A DNA stretch of 28,261 nt from Prevotellaceae bacterium (GCA_031258755.1 JAIRMK010000071.1:1-28261); one strand, 5' to 3'. Positions 8,124-16,714 are shown, counted from the stretch's first letter. The notes: a model not told the origin generated them from the letters alone. Program-made: numbers and translations.

Positions 8124-9038
8124 ATGAGCACAACAACGCGCATTGAAGAAACAAAAATACCGAAATCAAATGCGGAAAAAACGGCTAAAACTGTGATGAT
8201 TGTTTTGGCGGCGCTATTGGTGGTGGTGTTGGCGATATTTATTTATGTATGGATTGATCGTGCACAAATGATCAGCGAATTGACTACCGATAAAATTGCC
8301 TTGGAGCTGAATTTGGAACAGCTGCGTGGTGAATACGAACAGTTGGAAACGACCAATGAAGCGCTGAATACCCATTTGGAAGAAGAGCGCGAAAAAGTAA
8401 ATGTTTTAATTGAACGCTTGAAACGTACGGAAGCCACCAACCGCTCGCAGATACGCAAGTATGAACAGGAATTGGGTTTGCTGCGTGAAATCATGCGCGG
8501 CTATGTGCACCAGATTGACTCGCTAAATGTGTTGAACCAGCAATTGCGTGCCGAAACGGTGCTGGCAAAAACAGAAGCCCGCGAATCGAGTAAAAAGTAT
8601 GAGACACTGGTGAAACACACCGATAATCTCACGGCGCAGGTGGAAAAAGGCTCGGTGGTGAAAGTGCGCGATATTGTGGTGACGGCCATTACCAAGAAAG
8701 GGAAAGAAACGTCACGCTCAAAAAATACGGCGCAATTGCGGGTTTGTTTTTCCTTTCTGGAGAACAGCATTGCCGCCCGCGGCCCGCGTAATGTGTATAT
8801 CAGGGTAAAAGGCCCCGATAATATCCTGCTGGCGCAAGCCGATAATAATTATTTTACGGTGAACGGCGAACAACTTATCTATTCGGCCCTGCGCGAAGTT
8901 GATTATCAGGGTGAAGACTTGGATGTGTGTGTTTACTACGGCAACGCAGACGAGCAGTTCGGCAAGGGCGTATATACGGTTGATTTGTATTCGGGCGGCG
9001 CATTGGTCGGCGCCGGACAGTTGTTGTTTAAACGGTAA
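8124..9038 (+). CDS. Single-pass membrane coiled-coil protein, conserved hypothetical
   Basis: I do not recognise a named family. The 304-residue product has a short Lys/Thr-rich cytoplasmic-looking start, one strong membrane helix (about 23-43) and a long coiled coil (about 48-175) rich in Glu, Leu, Gln and Arg. The C-terminal part (about 180-304) is predicted beta-rich and ends GALVGAGQLLFKR. The layout suggests an inner-membrane protein projecting a rod and a small beta domain into the periplasm. Its position behind the LysM/PBP1 gene supports an envelope role. Oddity: the last 14 codons plus stop are repeated almost exactly at 16390-16433, beyond the SusCD-peptidase locus. Confidence 0.75.
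   Translation: MSTTTRIEETKIPKSNAEKTAKTVMIVLAALLVVVLAIFIYVWIDRAQMISELTTDKIALELNLEQLRGEYEQLETTNEALNTHLEEEREKVNVLIERLKRTEATNRSQIRKYEQELGLLREIMRGYVHQIDSLNVLNQQLRAETVLAKTEARESSKKYETLVKHTDNLTAQVEKGSVVKVRDIVVTAITKKGKETSRSKNTAQLRVCFSFLENSIAARGPRNVYIRVKGPDNILLAQADNNYFTVNGEQLIYSALREVDYQGEDLDVCVYYGNADEQFGKGVYTVDLYSGGALVGAGQLLFKR
8995..9038 (+). repeat. 44-bp direct repeat, left copy (end of coiled-coil gene)
   Basis: Positions 8995-9034 are identical to 16390-16429 (40/40). One G/A difference follows, then the shared stop TAA: 43 of 44 bases match. This copy is the native 3' end of the coiled-coil gene. The two copies lie in the same orientation on either side of the SusC-SusD-peptidase locus. Confidence 0.95.
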
Positions 9039-9079
9039 AATTTAGATTTACGATTTTTGATTGACGACTTACGACTAAA
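9038..9079. repeat. Heptamer-period tract C (about 6 units) with dispersed 30-bp repeat
   Basis: Units in a 7-bp register include GATTTAC, GATTTTT, GATTGAC, GACTTAC and GACTAAA, starting at the coiled-coil gene's stop codon. Bases 9045-9074 are a perfect reverse-complement match of 23292-23321, part of tract G. Confidence 0.85.
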
Positions 9080-9633
9080 AAACAACCTCTGTTCAGACGA
9101 AGAAAATCCTCGTCCGAGCGGTGGCGCACAGCAGTTTAGAAGTTAAAGGAGTTAGAGTGATTAGAGTAGTAGGGGCGAACCTGTCTAAAATAGATGAGAA
9201 ATTAAATTTGACATTCAAAGTCAAAATTAAAGTAACTATTTTCCTCATATGCAAAGTAAAATAATAGTTTTGTAATGACCACACATTTTGCCTAATAAAT
9301 TATAATGTTACTCCTAATTTCCCTCAAAAAAATCAATACAACCACATGATTACAAAAATGTTGTAGTGATATTAAATTATTATTAAATATTCTTGAAAGG
9401 CACTCATTTTAGGCATAATTTCCCCTTTTTCTTACCCTAAAATCCTGCTTAATACGGCATAGGACATACAATCTCTCATTTTGTGTAAAAATTAATTTCT
9501 CCTTTTTCTTACCCTAAAAAATATTTATACTTTGTAAACCAAACAATTTCAAGATGATTCATAAATATTGATTTGACTTTGAATAACAAAACAAACAAAC
9601 AACAATAAATCAATTTATTTTAAACTTAAATCA
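9080..9633 (+). promoter_or_regulatory. AT-rich region upstream of susC with a 26-bp direct repeat
   Basis: This stretch of about 550 bp has no credible gene. It holds a 26-bp direct repeat (9417-9442 and 9494-9519, 25/26 identical, core CTTACCCTAAAA), 77 bp start to start. A promoter-like TATACTTTG sits at 9526-9534, 7 bp past the second copy. That element is one base longer than TAnnTTTG and has no clear -33 box. The repeat is well placed to bind an activator of the SusCD operon. A short hairpin-like element at 9094-9117 contains a 16-mer (9102-9117) found again at 16690-16705. Confidence 0.55.
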
Positions 9634-12600
9634 ATGCTTATGAAAAAAATCACAATGCTTTTATTGTATTTGATATTTGCAGGTGTTGGTGCGCTATGGG
9701 CGCAAAACGTGCAAATATCTGGCGTGGTAACCGATGCAACCGATGGACAACCTATTCCCGGCGTATCGGTAGTGGTAAAAGGTACTAATGTTGCCATTGG
9801 CACGGATGCATCCGGCCGTTATGCTGTTACGGCTCGTGGAGATGCGGTTCTTGTGTTTTCATTTTTGGGGATGAAGACCGTTGAAGAAGCGGTGGCCGGG
9901 CGTACAACTGTAAATGTGTCTTTGGAGAGTGATGTGCTGCAACTGGATGATGTTATGATTGTAGCATACGGGACAGCCAGAAAATCGGTCTTTACAGGAT
10001 CGGCGGCCACTGTGGACAACAGTCGTTTGCAATCGGCGGGCGCTTCATTCGACAAAGCCATGCAAGGACAGTTGGCCGGCGTCCAGGTAACTTCGTCATC
10101 GGGTCAGCCGGGATCTGTGTCTTCGTTCAGGATACGCGGTTCGGGTTCGTTGAATGCCTCCAACGAGCCGCTGTATGTAGTAGATGGTGTACCTATTTCG
10201 GCAAATACCGAATATAGCCGTTTAGCCGAATATTACACAGGCTCTTCTTCTAGTATCTTATCTACACTTAATCCGCAGGATATAGAATCGATTACGGTAT
10301 TGAAAGATGCCGCTGCCGCATCGCTTTACGGTTCGCGTGCCGCCAACGGGGTAATATTGATAAATACAAAGAGCGGGGGAAAATCAGACAGAACCAATAT
10401 CTCTTTCAGCGGACAATTCGGTTTTTCTTCCGTACCGAAAGCTTACGATTTAATGAATTCTTCCGAGTTCTACCGTACCAAATGGCAGGCCTATTATGAA
10501 TCGGAAATAGCCAAAGGCCTGTCTCCCGGTGATGCTGCCGTTTCGGCCAATACGCTTACGCAGGGCGCCATTACTTTTAATCCTTATAGCGTGGATAATC
10601 CCATTGGCGCAGACGGACAGTTAGTGTCCGGCGCTCGTATTATTGTGGATACCGATTGGCAAGACGCCATATTCAATACGGCTTATTCACAAGATTATAA
10701 CATCAATATAGCCGGAGGAAGCGAGAAAACCAATTATTTCTTCTCTTTTGGCTATTTTGACCAGGAAGGTGTTACACCTTCTGCATTTCTTAACCGCTAT
10801 TCCGGTAAAGTTAATGTATCTACAATTGCAACCTCCTGGCTGAAGGCAGGAGTGAATGTCACATTTTCACATTCCGAACAGCATCAGGAAGTCGGTGGTA
10901 GCCGCGGAGCAAGTCCTTTATATAATGCATTGGGATTTAATAACGGTGTGCCTATTTATCTGACGGACAAAAACGGAAATTATATTTTAGATACAGAGGG
11001 TAATCTGCAATTTAATTATACAAATCCGACTTCTAAAGATTTTAACCCCTTGGCGACCCCATATACGGATAAAAACAGCAGTAAAAATTATCGTTTTTTG
11101 GCGTCTGCTTTTTTGGATTTTCAATTATATAAGGGGTTGAATCTTAAAACAGTTTTCTCTCCTGATTTTATTGATTACGCCGAATCAAGTTATTGGAGTA
11201 AAGAGCACGGAAATGGTCCCGCCTACGGTGGCCGCGCCGATCGTGTTAGTACCCGGGATTTAATGTACACTTCTACCAGCACCTTAAATTATCAGAACAC
11301 TTTCGCAGAAAAGCACAGTATTAATGCCATGGCGGGCGTTGAATACTGGCAAAGCAATTATGAAAGGGTAGAGGCCGGGGCAACAACCTTCCCGATAGAT
11401 GGGATGGATGAATTAAGTGCCGGCGCCGATGCCATGCAGCCCTCTTCTTCCACAACCAAAGAAGTGCTGATTTCCTATCTGGGGCGTGTAGAATACAGTT
11501 ACAACGATCGCTACAACTTTTCTTTCAGTCTTCGCAGTGATGGCTCTTCCGTGTTCGGGAAAGAGAACAAATGGGGTACTTTTTGGAGTGTAGGTGCTTC
11601 GTGGAGAATGGAGGAAGAAGATTTCATAAAGACCTCGAATTGGATCGATCAGTTAAAACTGCGTGTAAGTTATGGCACCTCGGGTAACAATCAAGGTTTG
11701 GCTCGTTACCAGTCGCTCGGGCTTTGGGACATCACAGCCGATTACATTTATGGAACTTCATCGGGTTCGGGACATACGCAATTGGCTAATCTGATACTAA
11801 GCTGGGAAAAACAGGATATGTTTAATATCGGTATAGATTATCGTTTTCTCAAACGTTTTTATGGGTCTATCGATTATTTCTATAAAAATTCTCACGATTT
11901 GCTGTACAACTATCCCCTGGCGGCCTCTAACGGGTTCGAGTCTATTATGAAAAACATAGCGCAAGTCTCGAATTCGGGTATTGAATTTTTATTTGGCGCC
12001 GCTATTTTTAATGATACGCCCGTACGGTGGGATGTGGAGCTTAACTTCTCCGCCATTCGCGATAAAATCGAAGATCTGGTAGGGGAAGATTTAATAGTTT
12101 CCGATACGCAAAAAATATGGTCGAAAGGTTATAGTCAATATGAATTTTATATGCCGACATGGGCGGGTGTAAACCCCGATAACGGGGATCCGCAATGGGT
12201 AAGCAAAGATGCTAACGGCAATGTTACCCTGACTAATCTATACAGCCGGGCAACCCCTGAGAAGCAAGGTCGCGCCACTCCTGATTTTTACGGTGGATTA
12301 CGCACCGGCGTATCTTATAAGGATTTCGACCTCTCTATCCTGTTCTCGTACAGTTGGGGTGGACTGGTATATGACGGGCTTTATGAGTCTGTTTTACATG
12401 AAGGTAACCTGGCCGGCGCACAAATGCACAGAGATGATTTGAACGCATGGACGCCCACCAATAGAAATACTAATATTCCAAAATATATGAATAACAATAC
12501 TTCGGCTACCAATAGCGTATCCAGCCGGTATTTATTTGATGCCACGAATGTCAAATTGAAAAATATCACCCTGTCCTATCATTTACCTGTCCGCCATTTT

Positions 12601-12786
12601 GGCGCATTGGCAAAGGTTGTAACCGGAGGGCGGATATTTGTCAGCGCTGATAATTTGTTTACATGGTTCAAATCCGACTGGAAAGGCTATAGCGATTTGG
12701 ATATTTTTGGACCGGGTGGTTATACGAATAATATTGTAATACCTATTCCCACCGTTTATACGATAGGTTTTAACTTTAACTTCTAA
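9634..12786 (+). CDS. SusC/RagA-family TonB-dependent outer membrane transporter
   Basis: Outer-membrane active transporter powered by TonB, working as a pair with its SusD lipoprotein. The 1050-residue product has a signal peptide ending near LWAQ (24), an N-terminal carboxypeptidase-regulatory-like beta domain (about 27-104), a TonB-box-like stretch DDVMIVAYG (105-113) and a plug (about 120-250). The plug carries SusC signatures RIRGSGSLNASNEPLYVVDG (167-186) and LKDAAAASLYGSRAANGV (223-240). A 22-strand-type barrel follows, ending in Phe (GFNFNF). No STN domain is present, so anti-sigma/ECF signalling through this receptor is unlikely. Two starts are possible: ATG 9634 or ATG 9640; the second gives the usual MKK opening. 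The susD gene begins 5 nt after the stop. With an S9 peptidase and no glycosidase next to it, peptides are a more likely cargo than glycans. Confidence 0.93.
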   Translation: MLMKKITMLLLYLIFAGVGALWAQNVQISGVVTDATDGQPIPGVSVVVKGTNVAIGTDASGRYAVTARGDAVLVFSFLGMKTVEEAVAGRTTVNVSLESDVLQLDDVMIVAYGTARKSVFTGSAATVDNSRLQSAGASFDKAMQGQLAGVQVTSSSGQPGSVSSFRIRGSGSLNASNEPLYVVDGVPISANTEYSRLAEYYTGSSSSILSTLNPQDIESITVLKDAAAASLYGSRAANGVILINTKSGGKSDRTNISFSGQFGFSSVPKAYDLMNSSEFYRTKWQAYYESEIAKGLSPGDAAVSANTLTQGAITFNPYSVDNPIGADGQLVSGARIIVDTDWQDAIFNTAYSQDYNINIAGGSEKTNYFFSFGYFDQEGVTPSAFLNRYSGKVNVSTIATSWLKAGVNVTFSHSEQHQEVGGSRGASPLYNALGFNNGVPIYLTDKNGNYILDTEGNLQFNYTNPTSKDFNPLATPYTDKNSSKNYRFLASAFLDFQLYKGLNLKTVFSPDFIDYAESSYWSKEHGNGPAYGGRADRVSTRDLMYTSTSTLNYQNTFAEKHSINAMAGVEYWQSNYERVEAGATTFPIDGMDELSAGADAMQPSSSTTKEVLISYLGRVEYSYNDRYNFSFSLRSDGSSVFGKENKWGTFWSVGASWRMEEEDFIKTSNWIDQLKLRVSYGTSGNNQGLARYQSLGLWDITADYIYGTSSGSGHTQLANLILSWEKQDMFNIGIDYRFLKRFYGSIDYFYKNSHDLLYNYPLAASNGFESIMKNIAQVSNSGIEFLFGAAIFNDTPVRWDVELNFSAIRDKIEDLVGEDLIVSDTQKIWSKGYSQYEFYMPTWAGVNPDNGDPQWVSKDANGNVTLTNLYSRATPEKQGRATPDFYGGLRTGVSYKDFDLSILFSYSWGGLVYDGLYESVLHEGNLAGAQMHRDDLNAWTPTNRNTNIPKYMNNNTSATNSVSSRYLFDATNVKLKNITLSYHLPVRHFGALAKVVTGGRIFVSADNLFTWFKSDWKGYSDLDIFGPGGYTNNIVIPIPTVYTIGFNFNF

Positions 12787-12791
12787 AGAAA

Positions 12792-14306
12792 ATGAATATG
12801 AAAACAAAATACACAATAATTAGTTTCCTGCTCCTGTTTACGATTTCTTGCTCGGATGATTTATTGAATCCGTCTCCGACAGCTTCCCTGTCAGACAATG
12901 ACGTGATAACCGATGTGGTGGCTGCCAAAACCGCCTTGATGGGCGCTTATGCACTAACCGGTGATTACCGCTATTTGACCATTTATAACATTTCTTCCGA
13001 TGTCATGGGACAGGATCTTACCATGTCGAGTGGGGCATTCAGTTTCCCCACCTATAACTGGATTATTTACTCCTATCAATATCAACAAGTGCCCTCAGAC
13101 AATCCGTGGTGGACCGGCTATTGCGCCTACATCTGGCGGTATGCCTATAAAGCCATTGACCAGGCCAATACCATTATCGCCAATGCGGAAACAATTAAAC
13201 CTGAAGGCGCAGAGAAAGAAGATATCATTGCGCAGGCTTACGGTGTGCGGGCGTATAATTTTCTTGTACTGACACAACTTTTTTCCCGCGCTTATAATGA
13301 CCAGCCCGACTCCAAAGGTATTATTTTGCGGTTAATACCCGGATCGACTGATGAGGCAAGTAATCTCCCGCGCGCTACGGTTCGCCAGTCATACGAACGC
13401 ATCATCGAAGATTTGACTTATGTTTATGAGCATGGTACCGCCACAGATGTGCAATATATCAACAAGAAAGGAGCGGCGCTTTTGTTGGCGAGGGTTTACC
13501 TGAGCATAAACGATTATACGAATGCCGAAAAATATGCTTCCATAGCCCTTGATAATACGTATGACGGTTCAAACCTGATGTCGCAAGATGAATACAGGTC
13601 AGGGTTTAAAGACCATAATCAAGAATGGTTGTGGTACTTTAATTTTAACGCCAACACCAGCAACCTTTATGCTTCTATACCCTCGTTCTATTGGTTATGC
13701 AAGCAGTTTAAGGGGTATGCGTACGGAGATAAAATTAACCCGGACGATGTGTTGAACGCGGACATCGCCGAGGAATTGTTAGATGGATATAGCACCGTGC
13801 GGGCGTCGTTCTCGTTCCGTAACATGTTCGAAGATGCGGATTGTCGTAAATTATTTCCCGGCTATCTGAGTGAAGACGACGGATTCTTTATCGCCAAATT
13901 CGGCCATCGTAGCAGAATTGGCGATGCGGAATTCCCTTTTTGCCGCGTAGCCGAAGGTTATTTGATCAAAGCAGAAGCCGAGCTCTACCGTCAGGGAGGA
14001 AGTTCTGCATTGGCTAAAGAGGTGCTGAATAAACTTCAAATCGCACGGGGAGCTACGCCAACCGCTGCTACGCCAACTATTGACGATATTTGGAAAGAAA
14101 GAAGAAAAGAATTATATGGCGAAGGTTTTGCCATTCATGACATCAAACGGTTACAAAAACCGCTGCAGCGCACAGGCAACGACCAATGGGCTGACGTTAA
14201 AACTTTGTCGGCAAACAGCGAACGCTTTATGTTCCCGATTCCTAATACCGAATTATTATACAACAAAGCATTGACTGCCGCAGACCAGAATGAGTATTGG
14301 CAATAA
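12792..14306 (+). CDS. SusD/RagB-family surface lipoprotein
   Basis: Substrate-capturing lipoprotein that forms the lid over its SusC partner. The 504-residue product has a lipoprotein signal with lipobox FTISC (Cys20) followed by SDD, a common surface-export-compatible sequence in Bacteroidota. The N-terminal half is helical, with TPR-like stretches such as YGVRAYNFLVLTQLF and GAALLLARVYL. The C-terminal RagB/SusD region has the typical RRKELYGEGFAIHDIKR and a final PIPNTELLYNKAL...N.EYWQ ending. ATG 12798 (MKTKY) is an alternative start. It is translated with susC (5-nt gap) and followed by a strong terminator at 14324-14375. Confidence 0.93.
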   Translation: MNMKTKYTIISFLLLFTISCSDDLLNPSPTASLSDNDVITDVVAAKTALMGAYALTGDYRYLTIYNISSDVMGQDLTMSSGAFSFPTYNWIIYSYQYQQVPSDNPWWTGYCAYIWRYAYKAIDQANTIIANAETIKPEGAEKEDIIAQAYGVRAYNFLVLTQLFSRAYNDQPDSKGIILRLIPGSTDEASNLPRATVRQSYERIIEDLTYVYEHGTATDVQYINKKGAALLLARVYLSINDYTNAEKYASIALDNTYDGSNLMSQDEYRSGFKDHNQEWLWYFNFNANTSNLYASIPSFYWLCKQFKGYAYGDKINPDDVLNADIAEELLDGYSTVRASFSFRNMFEDADCRKLFPGYLSEDDGFFIAKFGHRSRIGDAEFPFCRVAEGYLIKAEAELYRQGGSSALAKEVLNKLQIARGATPTAATPTIDDIWKERRKELYGEGFAIHDIKRLQKPLQRTGNDQWADVKTLSANSERFMFPIPNTELLYNKALTAADQNEYWQ

Positions 14307-14323
14307 ACTATTTGATTTTTGAA

Positions 14324-14375
14324 ATTTACCGGGTTAATATGATAAAGTGTATATTAATCCGGTAAATGTTTTTAT
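14324..14375 (+). terminator. Strong terminator between susD and the peptidase gene
   Basis: Arms ATTTACCGGGTTAATAT (14324-14340) and ATATTAATCCGGTAAAT (14351-14367) pair over 17 bp with one G-T wobble around a 10-nt loop, and are followed by GTTTTTAT. It lies 17 nt past the susD stop but only 25 nt before the peptidase ATG, so the peptidase must depend on read-through or on a promoter overlapping this element. Confidence 0.88.
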
Positions 14376-14399
14376 AACATTCATTAAAAAACTTTTATC

Positions 14400-16361
14400 A
14401 TGACCAAAATTATCTTATCGTGTATGCTTGCAATGACGGGCATAACGTTATTAGCACAACAAAATGCATCGGGATTAACATTAAAATTTCAAAAGCGTGA
14501 TGTAAACATCGCCCCTTTTTTTGAAGACTTCCCTTATTCTCAATTCTCTTTGAGTAAAGACGGGAAAAAACTCTTTTTTTTCAAGACTTCCAACCAAAAT
14601 AAATTACAATGGTTAGACCTCGAAAAGGAAAAAGACTTGTCAAAAGCTGTTGACGCCCTCGATTTGGATTTCTCCAAACGAAACGGATGGCAACCGGAAT
14701 ACAATGAACAGGACGGTAATGTCTATTGGATTGGAGATGAACAAAACGAAGAAATTATTAATATTTATCGTTCGCCGCTTCTTTCTCCAAAAGTAGAAAA
14801 ATTGACCAGTGTTCCCTACATTTACGCTTGGGACTTTAATCCCGACAGGACAAAAATTGCCTACATAGCCCGCCTTGCTCAAAATGAAAACCGGCTGGAT
14901 GAACTCCACATTCTTGACTTGAAAACATTGAACGATGAATTAATCTGTCAAGACAAGCCGGATTTCCGGTACACATGGGGTGACATCAGTTGGCAACCGG
15001 AAGGCAAAGGCGTAATGTTACTTGCCCTGAAAGATGCCGACCGTACCTATTCGAACATCCTGTATATCGATCTCGAAACCAAACGAAGTGCTGTATTAAC
15101 CGATCCATCCAAAGAAGGGAGCCTTGCAGGCACAGCAGTCATAAAGGAATGGCTCTCTCCCGATGAAGCCTTCTTCCTCTCCGACCAGGATGGGTACAGC
15201 AATCTATACCGGTTTGACCGGAAGGCCATGAGAGCGTCTCAGGTTACACATTTTACTGCGAATATTGAAGATGCTTGTTGGGTAACCGTCAGAAATGAGA
15301 AATCTCTTTTCCTCCTTCAACGAAATCCTGTTGAAACGAAAATGCTGCTGCTGGATGTTCGCACTGATAAAATAAGCTATGAACAGTCTTCTCCGCTTTC
15401 ATTATCTATCGGCACAGCGCAAAATAATGAAGTGAGCCTGTTGGCCAATTCCGCTACGGTTGTTTTTCAAATTGTGAAGGCCACCGTCGATAAAAAACAA
15501 ATAAAATTAACAACTTCATACGACCTTCCGGAAGAATTAAAAGCCAAACTGATTCATTCCGATGTGGAACGCTTGTCTATACCAACTTTCGACATTGATC
15601 CTGCCACCGGCAAGCAACGCCTGCTTCATGCTTATTTATACAAGCCAAAGAACCCGCTTCCAAAAGGGAAAGAGATTATCATGATAGAATCTTTTTATGG
15701 CGGGATGAATCATTATAACATAGAATATCAAATTTTCAATGCGGCGGGTATTACCGTACTAAGCCCTGCACCGCGTGGAAGCGCTGAGTTCGGGCGGGAT
15801 TTTGCCGCTATGAACGATAAAGATTTGGGCGGAAACGAAATTATTGATATTATCCATTGTGCGCAATATATTTCCGAAAAACATCAAGTGCCACCTGCCC
15901 GTATCGGCGTCTTTGGCATGAGCCATGGCGGCTATGCAACCATGCGCCTCACTACTTTTCCCGGGATAGTAAATGGGAACGAAGGTGTTTTCAAATTTGG
16001 TTTCGGTATAGCAGTGGCCGGCTTTTGTGATATTATTTATCAACATCTTCATTCCAACATTCCAGACTGGACATTTTTGGAAGCCGGTAATCCGGTTACC
16101 GATAAGGAAAAACTGATAGACCGTTCGCCGCTTTATCATGCGGAGAAATTAACGGGCCCCTTGTTGCTGATACACGGCAATCATGACAACCGCGTAGATG
16201 TGGAAGGTTCACGTTTGATGGATCGTAAATTAACCCAACTCAACTTGCCGCATCATTACCTCGAATTGGAAGGATTGGGTCATGGTATTAAGGGAATAGA
16301 CAACAACCGGATTTTTTATAAGGAATGTTTCCGGTTTTTAGACGAGTGCATGGTTGAATAG
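14400..16361 (+). CDS. Exported S9-family (prolyl oligopeptidase-like) serine peptidase
   Basis: Predicted periplasmic dipeptidyl- or oligopeptidase. The 653-residue product has a signal peptide ending near LLAQ (20) and no lipobox. A beta-propeller-like N-terminal region (about 40-370) contains WxP-type turns such as DISWQPEGKG. A C-terminal alpha/beta hydrolase follows (about 395-653). The catalytic triad is visible: Ser508 in GMSHGG, Asp596 in IHGNHDNRV and His628 in GLGHG. The residues that define DPP-IV, DPP7 or acylaminoacyl peptidase preferences are not obvious, so specificity is open. Placement behind SusCD suggests it trims peptides after import. Its stop is 28 nt before the right copy of the 44-bp direct repeat. 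Confidence 0.88.
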   Translation: MTKIILSCMLAMTGITLLAQQNASGLTLKFQKRDVNIAPFFEDFPYSQFSLSKDGKKLFFFKTSNQNKLQWLDLEKEKDLSKAVDALDLDFSKRNGWQPEYNEQDGNVYWIGDEQNEEIINIYRSPLLSPKVEKLTSVPYIYAWDFNPDRTKIAYIARLAQNENRLDELHILDLKTLNDELICQDKPDFRYTWGDISWQPEGKGVMLLALKDADRTYSNILYIDLETKRSAVLTDPSKEGSLAGTAVIKEWLSPDEAFFLSDQDGYSNLYRFDRKAMRASQVTHFTANIEDACWVTVRNEKSLFLLQRNPVETKMLLLDVRTDKISYEQSSPLSLSIGTAQNNEVSLLANSATVVFQIVKATVDKKQIKLTTSYDLPEELKAKLIHSDVERLSIPTFDIDPATGKQRLLHAYLYKPKNPLPKGKEIIMIESFYGGMNHYNIEYQIFNAAGITVLSPAPRGSAEFGRDFAAMNDKDLGGNEIIDIIHCAQYISEKHQVPPARIGVFGMSHGGYATMRLTTFPGIVNGNEGVFKFGFGIAVAGFCDIIYQHLHSNIPDWTFLEAGNPVTDKEKLIDRSPLYHAEKLTGPLLLIHGNHDNRVDVEGSRLMDRKLTQLNLPHHYLELEGLGHGIKGIDNNRIFYKECFRFLDECMVE

Positions 16362-16389
16362 AAAACAATAAAAGCTACCCCCCCGTTTT

Positions 16390-16433
16390 GCGGCGCATTG
16401 GTCGGCGCCGGACAGTTGTTGTTTAAACGATAA
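16390..16433 (+). repeat. 44-bp direct repeat, right copy (gene-end remnant)
   Basis: Near-identical to 8995-9038, with one G/A change just before the stop TAA. It still reads GALVGAGQLLFKR-stop in frame, since CGG and CGA both encode Arg, but it has no gene body in front of it. It lies 28 nt after the peptidase stop. Confidence 0.95.
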
Positions 16434-16525
16434 TCCACATATTAGTTGAAGAGGTGTTGAATTGTTGAGGTGTTGATAAAGTTGCTGCGCAGCCGAAGAA
16501 AGGGGGAAAGGGAGAACGAAGGAAT

Positions 16526-16628
16526 GGCGGCGTCCCCCCGTTCGGACGTCGCCGGACACTCCGGCGAATCAATGTCTGCGTACATTGCTCTCCCGACGAC
16601 GTCGGCACGCCAATGTATGGATACATTG
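16526..16628. repeat. Cluster of closely spaced hairpins
   Basis: Inverted repeats in order: GGCGGCGTCC/GGACGTCGCC (16526-16553, one G-T pair), GCCGGA/TCCGGC (16551-16565), CAATGT/ACATTG (16570-16587), CCGAC/GTCGG (16593-16605) and CAATGTAT/ATACATTG (16611-16628). The two CAATGT dyads start 41 bp apart. None has a T-run, so they are not ordinary terminators. They may be the remains of a small mobile repeat or a structured RNA. Confidence 0.7.
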
Positions 16629-16630
16629 GG

Positions 16631-16657
16631 CTAAATTTGAAGTTGAAAGTTGAAAAT
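16631..16657. repeat. Heptamer-period tract D (3 units) with dispersed 17-mer
   Basis: Units TGAAGTT, GAAAGTT and GAAAATG in a 7-bp register. Bases 16641-16657 (AGTTGAAAGTTGAAAAT) match 23257-23273 at the end of the VapC gene exactly. They are also complementary over 11 bp to AACTTTCAACT at 16723-16733 in tract E. Confidence 0.75.
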
Positions 16658-16684
16658 GGAGAGCGGAAAAAGGGGGAACGGAGA

Positions 16685-16701
16685 ACGAGGAAAATCCTCG
16701 T
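16685..16701. repeat. Hairpin with sequence shared with 9102-9117
   Basis: ACGAGGA (16685-16691) and TCCTCGT (16695-16701) form a perfect 7-bp stem with a 3-nt loop. The segment GAAAATCCTCGTCCGA (16690-16705) occurs again at 9102-9117, so both copies of the 44-bp repeat are followed at some distance by this 16-mer. Confidence 0.75.
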
Positions 16702-16714
16702 CCGAACAGGTAAT

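Noticed and set aside
9094..9117. Terminator for the coiled-coil gene
   Set aside because: CAGACGA/TCGTCCG is an imperfect stem with no T-run on the plus strand.
9093..9284. Minus-strand 63-residue protein in the susC upstream region
   Set aside because: It is AT-rich, has no recognisable motif and no promoter, and overlaps repeat sequence.
9045..16433. Integrative element with att sites
   Set aside because: The direct repeat at a gene end fits the idea, but no integrase, excisionase, relaxase or transposase gene lies between the copies. It is reported only as a bounded locus.
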